Assembly: GCF_000980885.2 (NCBI RefSeq)
Contig: NZ_LBDA02000047.1
Coordinates: 62,001-126,000, forward strand
DNA: 64,000 nt
From: Streptomyces malaysiense
Lineage (GTDB): Bacteria > Actinomycetota > Actinomycetes > Streptomycetales > Streptomycetaceae
Direction: 5' to 3'
Part shown: positions 60,212 through 64,000 of the stretch, piece by piece
Position numbering within the stretch: position 1 is the first letter of the stretch
How the letters are laid out: each line of letters begins with the position of its first letter
Translations under genes and position numbers: made by a program
The notes under the pieces: generated by a model
The model's database searches: none
Seen by the model: only the letters and a program-made list of their open reading frames with translations
Told to the model about the DNA's origin: nothing

Positions 60212-60236
60212 TACATCTCCGGTCTAAGGAGATGTA
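60212..60236. promoter_or_regulatory. perfect inverted repeat in the whiD-bldM intergenic region
   Basis: TACATCTCC, 7 nt (GGTCTAA), GGAGATGTA. Nine perfect pairs, unusually AT-rich for this genome, 49 bp upstream of whiD. It may be an operator for a developmental regulator or an RNA hairpin. The right arm also forms a ribosome binding site for a small frame at 60240. Confidence 0.5.
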
Positions 60237-60239
60237 AAT

Positions 60240-60368
60240 ATGACTCATTGCGAATCTAGCCCCGAACACTACGAAACGGGAAGAAAAGCAGCTGAATGGG
60301 GCATAGGTTGTGATGAAAAGTTGAGGGTCCGTCGGGCATGTCTGCAACGTGTCGGTGCCCTCACGTAG
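60240..60368 (+). CDS. possible 42-aa small protein (low support)
   Basis: An ATG lies 8 nt after AAGGAG and opens a frame of 42 codons ending in TAG. The product has three cysteines (M-T-H-C-E-S-S at the start). Against it, third codon positions are not GC-rich, unlike true Streptomyces genes, so it may be chance or a leader peptide. It sits upstream of the bldM promoter. Confidence 0.2.
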   Translation: MTHCESSPEHYETGRKAAEWGIGCDEKLRVRRACLQRVGALT

Positions 60369-60392
60369 AGTGCCGATGACGGCGTGCAGCCC

Positions 60393-60420
60393 CGTAACTC
60401 TTTCGAGTGACCGTCGTTGA
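60393..60420 (+). promoter_or_regulatory. sigma-BldN-type promoter of bldM
   Basis: CGTAAC (60393-60398), 16 nt, CGTTGA (60415-60420). This matches the -35 and -10 known for the ECF sigma factor BldN, whose main known target is bldM. The leader to bldM would be about 115 nt. Confidence 0.8.
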
Positions 60421-60543
60421 GAGTGCGGAGGCGGTTGAAAACACAAGCGCTCGGGCAGGCGTCCGAGACGGTCGACCGCACAGGTGAGATTCCGTACCAG
60501 CCTGGAGGCTCAAGGTGACGCGCATCAGCTGCGGAGGGCGGTC

Positions 60544-61155
60544 ATGACATCCGTCCTCGTCTGCGACGACTCCCCGCTTGCCCGAGAAGCGCTCCGCCGC
60601 GCGGTCGCGACCGTGCCCGGTGTCGAGCGTGTGACGACGGCGGCCAACGGCGAGGAAGTCCTCCGCCGCTGGGGCGCCGACCGCTCCGACCTCATCCTGA
60701 TGGATGTCCGCATGCCCGGCCTGGGCGGCGTCGAGACGGTGCGCCGATTGCTGTCCGCCGACCCCGGCGCACGCATCATCATGCTGACCGTCGCCGAGGA
60801 CCTGGACGGCGTGGCCCTCGCGGTCGCCGCCGGCGCCCGGGGCTATCTGCACAAGGACGCCTCGCGCGCCGAACTGCGGGCCACGGTGACACAGGCGCTG
60901 GCCGACCCGACCTGGCGGCTGGCTCCGCGCCGGCTGCGTTCGGCCGAGATGGGCGCCGCGCCCACGCTCACCGCGCGTGAGATCCAGGTCTTGGAGGGCA
61001 TGAGCCACGGCCGCTCGAACGCCGAGATCGGCCGTGAGCTGTTCCTCTCCGAGGACACCGTCAAGACCCACGCCCGGCGCCTGTTCAAGAAGCTCGGCGC
61101 CTCGGACCGTGCCCACGCGGTGGCCCTCGGCTTCCGCTGGGGCCTGGTGAGGTAG
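60544..61155 (+). CDS. bldM: developmental response regulator BldM
   Basis: I use the ATG at 60544 with GGAGGG upstream, giving 203 residues. The receiver domain has D8, D9, D54 (L-I-L-M-D-V-R-M-P-G), Thr and Lys-Asp in place, and the C-terminal domain is a LuxR/FixJ helix-turn-helix (L-T-A-R-E-I-Q-V-L ... D-T-V-K-T-H). BldM is known to work without phosphorylation, as a homodimer or with WhiI, to switch on aerial growth and sporulation genes. Confidence 0.95.
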   Translation: MTSVLVCDDSPLAREALRRAVATVPGVERVTTAANGEEVLRRWGADRSDLILMDVRMPGLGGVETVRRLLSADPGARIIMLTVAEDLDGVALAVAAGARGYLHKDASRAELRATVTQALADPTWRLAPRRLRSAEMGAAPTLTAREIQVLEGMSHGRSNAEIGRELFLSEDTVKTHARRLFKKLGASDRAHAVALGFRWGLVR

Positions 61156-61165
61156 GGACCCGGCG

Positions 61166-61193
61166 GGCCCCGCGCGTCATGCCGCGCGGGGCC
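61166..61193 (+). terminator. hairpin after bldM
   Basis: GGCCCCGCGCG (61166-61176) pairs perfectly with CGCGCGGGGCC (61183-61193), loop TCATGC, no T-run. The following stretch to 61551 should hold the shbA promoter, but I cannot pick a convincing one. Confidence 0.6.
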
Positions 61194-61551
61194 GGGCAGG
61201 TCCCGGCTTCGGGGGCGTCGCGAAGGTGCCCCGGGAGCCTCGCCGGCCCGGCGAGCCGATCCGTGGCGAACCCCGGTCGGCGCGGCGCGCCCGTTCCCTG
61301 CGGCGCGGTCCGTGCCGAGGCCCCGGGCGGCTTCCCGCGCCGCGGTGTCCGTCCCGGCGGATTCCCCCGGTGACGTGTCCGTCGCGGCCGGCCGGAGGGT
61401 ACCGCGTACGCTCCGGCGTGACGTACCGCGGGGCGGCGCGCAAGGCGGCCCACCGGACGGGCGCTGCTCGTTTCGGCGCGGATGCCGCATCCTTGAGGGT
61501 GTGGAGTCTCTCGGGGACGAGTCGGTCGAGCGGAAGGGGAGGGCGCAGGGG

Positions 61552-62229
61552 ATGAGTGCCGGCGCACCTGCTCATAACGCTTCGGTGCACAACCATCAGC
61601 ACGATGCGACGGACCGGACGGCCGCAGGGCACCATGGACCGATGCGCGACAACGAGGCGGGCACGGCCCAGGGGGCGATCGGTGCCCTCGTGCTTCGTGC
61701 CGTCGACGGGGACGAACAGGCCACGCACGACCTGCTCGCGCACGTCCACCCGCTGGCGCTGCGCTACTGCCGCACCCGCCTGTCGCGGTTGCCCGGCGAC
61801 GCGCGCCACTTCGTGGAGGACCTCGCCCAGGAGGTCTGTGTCGCCGTCCTGCTCGCGCTGCCCCGATACCGGGACACCGGCCGCCCCTTCGAGGCGTTCG
61901 TCTTCGCCATCGCCTCGCACAAGGTCGCCGACCTCCAGCGCGCCGCGATGCGCCACCCGGGTTCCACCGCCGTGCCCTCCGACGAGATGCCCGAGCGGCC
62001 CGACGACTCGCTCGGCCCCGAGGAGCGCGCCCTGCTCAGCAGCGACGCGGAGTGGGCCAAGAAACTGTTGGCCAACCTCCCCGAGAACCAGCGTGAACTG
62101 CTGCTGCTGCGCATCGCGGTGGGCCTCACGGCGGAGGAAACCGGACAGATGTTGGGAATGTCACCCGGAGCGGTCCGGGTCGCCCAGCACCGGGCCCTGA
62201 GCCGTCTGCGGGCGCTGGCCGAGCAGTAG
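61552..62229 (+). CDS. shbA: RNA polymerase sigma factor ShbA (controls hrdB)
   Basis: ECF-type sigma factor with region 2 (H-F-V-E-D-L-A-Q-E-V ... F-V-F-A-I-A-S-H-K-V-A-D) and region 4 (L-T-A-E-E-T-G-Q-M-L-G-M-S-P-G-A-V-R-V-A-Q-H-R). By position next to bldM and guaB it corresponds to ShbA, which in Streptomyces drives transcription of the principal sigma factor gene hrdB. The ATG at 61552 follows AAGGGGAGGG and gives 225 residues with a His-rich start; the ATG at 61642 (196 residues) lacks a ribosome binding site but matches the usual length. Confidence 0.88.
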   Translation: MSAGAPAHNASVHNHQHDATDRTAAGHHGPMRDNEAGTAQGAIGALVLRAVDGDEQATHDLLAHVHPLALRYCRTRLSRLPGDARHFVEDLAQEVCVAVLLALPRYRDTGRPFEAFVFAIASHKVADLQRAAMRHPGSTAVPSDEMPERPDDSLGPEERALLSSDAEWAKKLLANLPENQRELLLLRIAVGLTAEETGQMLGMSPGAVRVAQHRALSRLRALAEQ

Positions 62230-62368
62230 CGCCATCGCCGCACGGCGTCTTCGTGAAAACCGTATGAACATACGAAGCCGAAGGTGATCTTCCGCCGTGG
62301 AATTTGCTGGCCACGCCTGCCGTTAGCATGGACATCCGCACCGAGCAAGGCCATTTGGGGAAGGTGTC

Positions 62369-63871
62369 ATGACTGCCAACGTCGACGGAGTGCCCGGAAA
62401 ATTCGCGACACTCGGGCTGACCTACGACGACGTGCTGCTGCTGCCGGGGGCCTCCGAGGTGCTCCCCAACGCGGTCGACACCTCGTCCCGCATCTCCCGC
62501 AACGTGCGGGTGAACATCCCGCTGCTGTCGGCGGCGATGGACAAGGTGACCGAGTCGCGCATGGCCATCGCCATGGCCCGCCTCGGTGGCGTCGGCGTCC
62601 TGCACCGCAACCTCTCCGTCGAGGACCAGGTCAACCAGGTCGACCTGGTGAAGCGGTCCGAGTCCGGCATGGTCACCGACCCGATCACGGTGCACCCGGA
62701 GGCCACGCTCGCCGAGGCCGACGCCCTGTGCGCCAAGTTCCGCATCAGCGGTGTCCCGGTCACCGACCCGGCCGGCCGGCTGCTCGGCATCGTGACCAAC
62801 CGCGACATGGCCTTCGAGAGCGACCGCAGCCGTCGGGTGCACGAGGTCATGACCCCGATGCCGCTGGTCACCGGCAAGGTCGGCACCTCCGGCCCGGAGG
62901 CCATGGAGCTGCTGCGCAAGCACAAGATCGAGAAGCTGCCGCTGGTCGACGACGCGGGCGTCCTCAAGGGCCTCATCACCGTCAAGGACTTCGTCAAGGC
63001 CGAGCAGTACCCGAACGCCGCCAAGGACGCCGAGGGCCGCCTGCTCGTCGGTGCCGCCGTCGGCGCGAGCCCCGAGGCGCTGGAGCGCGCCCAGGCGCTC
63101 GCCGAGGCCGGCGCGGACTTCCTGGTCGTCGACACCTCGCACGGCCACAACAGCAACGCCCTCAGCTGGATGGCGAAGATCAAGTCCAGCGTGGGCGTGG
63201 ACGTGATCGGCGGCAACGTCGCCACCCGCGACGGCGCCCAGGCGCTCATCGACGCCGGTGTCGACGGCATCAAGGTGGGTGTCGGACCGGGGTCGATCTG
63301 CACCACCCGTGTGGTCGCCGGTATCGGTGTCCCGCAGGTCACGGCCATCTACGAGGCGTCCCGCGCCGCCCGCCAGGCGGGCGTCCCGCTGATCGGCGAC
63401 GGCGGCCTCCAGTACTCCGGCGACATCGGCAAGGCCCTCGCGGCCGGCGCCGACACCGTGATGCTGGGCAGCCTCCTGGCCGGCTGTGAGGAGTCGCCGG
63501 GCGAGCTGCTGTTCATCAACGGCAAGCAGTTCAAGTCGTACCGCGGCATGGGCTCGCTGGGCGCCATGCAGTCCCGCGGCCAGGGCCGGTCGTACTCGAA
63601 GGACCGCTACTTCCAGGCCGAGGTGGCGTCCGACGACAAGCTCGTGCCCGAGGGCGTCGAGGGTCAGGTGCCCTACCGCGGCCCGCTCGCCAACGTGCTG
63701 CACCAGCTGGTCGGCGGTCTGCGCCAGACCATGGGCTACGTGGGCGCCGCCACCGTCGAGGAGATGGAGTCCAAGGGCCGCTTCGTGCGGATCACCTCGG
63801 CGGGCCTCAAGGAGAGCCACCCGCACGACATCCAGATGACGGTCGAGGCGCCGAACTACAGCGCCAAGTAG
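62369..63871 (+). CDS. guaB: IMP dehydrogenase
   Basis: It oxidises IMP to XMP, the committed step of GMP synthesis. The 500-residue product has a TIM barrel interrupted by two CBS domains (about 100-225). The catalytic Cys-311 lies in G-P-G-S-I-C-T-T-R, and the flap has R-G-M-G-S. A T-T-A-G-C-A-T (-10 type) element lies about 40 nt upstream of the ATG. Terminated by the hairpin at 63889. Confidence 0.98.
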   Translation: MTANVDGVPGKFATLGLTYDDVLLLPGASEVLPNAVDTSSRISRNVRVNIPLLSAAMDKVTESRMAIAMARLGGVGVLHRNLSVEDQVNQVDLVKRSESGMVTDPITVHPEATLAEADALCAKFRISGVPVTDPAGRLLGIVTNRDMAFESDRSRRVHEVMTPMPLVTGKVGTSGPEAMELLRKHKIEKLPLVDDAGVLKGLITVKDFVKAEQYPNAAKDAEGRLLVGAAVGASPEALERAQALAEAGADFLVVDTSHGHNSNALSWMAKIKSSVGVDVIGGNVATRDGAQALIDAGVDGIKVGVGPGSICTTRVVAGIGVPQVTAIYEASRAARQAGVPLIGDGGLQYSGDIGKALAAGADTVMLGSLLAGCEESPGELLFINGKQFKSYRGMGSLGAMQSRGQGRSYSKDRYFQAEVASDDKLVPEGVEGQVPYRGPLANVLHQLVGGLRQTMGYVGAATVEEMESKGRFVRITSAGLKESHPHDIQMTVEAPNYSAK

Positions 63872-63888
63872 TCACCGCGGCGTGCCGG

Positions 63889-63917
63889 AGGCGGTCCCGG
63901 AACATCCGGGGCCGCCT
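63889..63917 (+). terminator. terminator after guaB
   Basis: AGGCGGTCCCGGA pairs with TCCGGGGCCGCCT (13 bp, one G-U, loop ACA), followed by two further T residues. Placed 17 bp after the guaB stop. Confidence 0.8.
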
Positions 63918-63976
63918 TTGCCGTGCCCGTCGGCGATACTGGAAGGCGCTGAAACGCAACAGGAAAGGCCACAGAC

Positions 63977-64000
63977 GTGACTGAGATCGAGATCGGGCGC
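63977..64000 (+). CDS. start of a probable GuaB-family protein (cut by window edge)
   Basis: A GTG preceded by AGGAAAGGCC opens the frame M-T-E-I-E-I-G-R. This N-terminus and the position right after guaB fit the second IMP dehydrogenase-related protein (GuaB3 type) of actinobacteria. Only eight codons are visible. Confidence 0.5.

Noticed and set aside
1..64000. CRISPR arrays, insertion sequences, integrases and phage genes
   Set aside because: No regularly spaced repeats, transposase or integrase motifs were seen on reading through the window.

Overview
The window is chromosomal DNA of a Streptomyces-type actinomycete. Support comes from the very high GC content, the frequent GTG starts, the adjacent developmental genes whiD, bldM and shbA, a GroEL with a His-rich tail beside groES, and a gene order I recognise from the S. 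coelicolor SCO4700-SCO4771 region (recalled, not searched). I saw no insertion sequence, prophage or CRISPR array.

Layout. 1-5864: a small accessory block holding a secretion-target-like protein, a large DUF1023-type alpha/beta hydrolase, a lipoprotein and two related membrane-anchored proteins. 6310-11676: the S10 ribosomal operon. 11777-16066: the spc operon, separated from S10 by a strong hairpin. 16256-19172: secY, adk and map. 19345-22596: the alpha operon (infA, rpmJ, rpsM, rpsK, rpoA, rplQ), ending at a strong terminator, then truA. 24713-27262: rplM, rpsI and glmM. 27366-30957: coaA with two membrane or secreted protein genes on the minus strand. 31133-42661: a precursor and tRNA-modification stretch (glmS, acpS, NAD(P)H-hydrate repair, alr, tsaE, tsaB, rimI, tsaD). 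42695-43670: an unusual glycine tRNA-like gene convergent with a COG4705 membrane protein. 43804-50444: a sugar-uptake cassette (GH3 glycosidase, ABC importer, LacI regulator). 50559-54566: an LCP protein, a methyltransferase and two tandem polysaccharide deacetylases, the second decayed. 54622-56899: groES-groEL1 with two CIRCE operators. 57201-59689: SDR, MOSC and LysR genes. 59834-62229: whiD, bldM and shbA. 62369-end: guaB and the start of a probable second guaB-family gene.

Functionally this is a growth-core region: ribosome, RNA polymerase alpha, Sec translocon, N-terminal Met removal, chaperonin, GMP synthesis, and amino-sugar and D-alanine supply for peptidoglycan. Sporulation control genes sit at its far end.

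The two most interesting signals are: (1) a complete 73-nt cloverleaf at 42766-42838 with anticodon UCC, the glycine identity bases and encoded CCA, but an abnormal T loop and anticodon loop, with its own promoter and terminator. It could be a glycine tRNA used outside translation, for example for the glycine bridge of Streptomyces peptidoglycan. (2) A run of about a dozen genes whose best -10 hexamer lies only 6-9 nt before the start codon, with no ribosome binding site, implying leaderless mRNAs.
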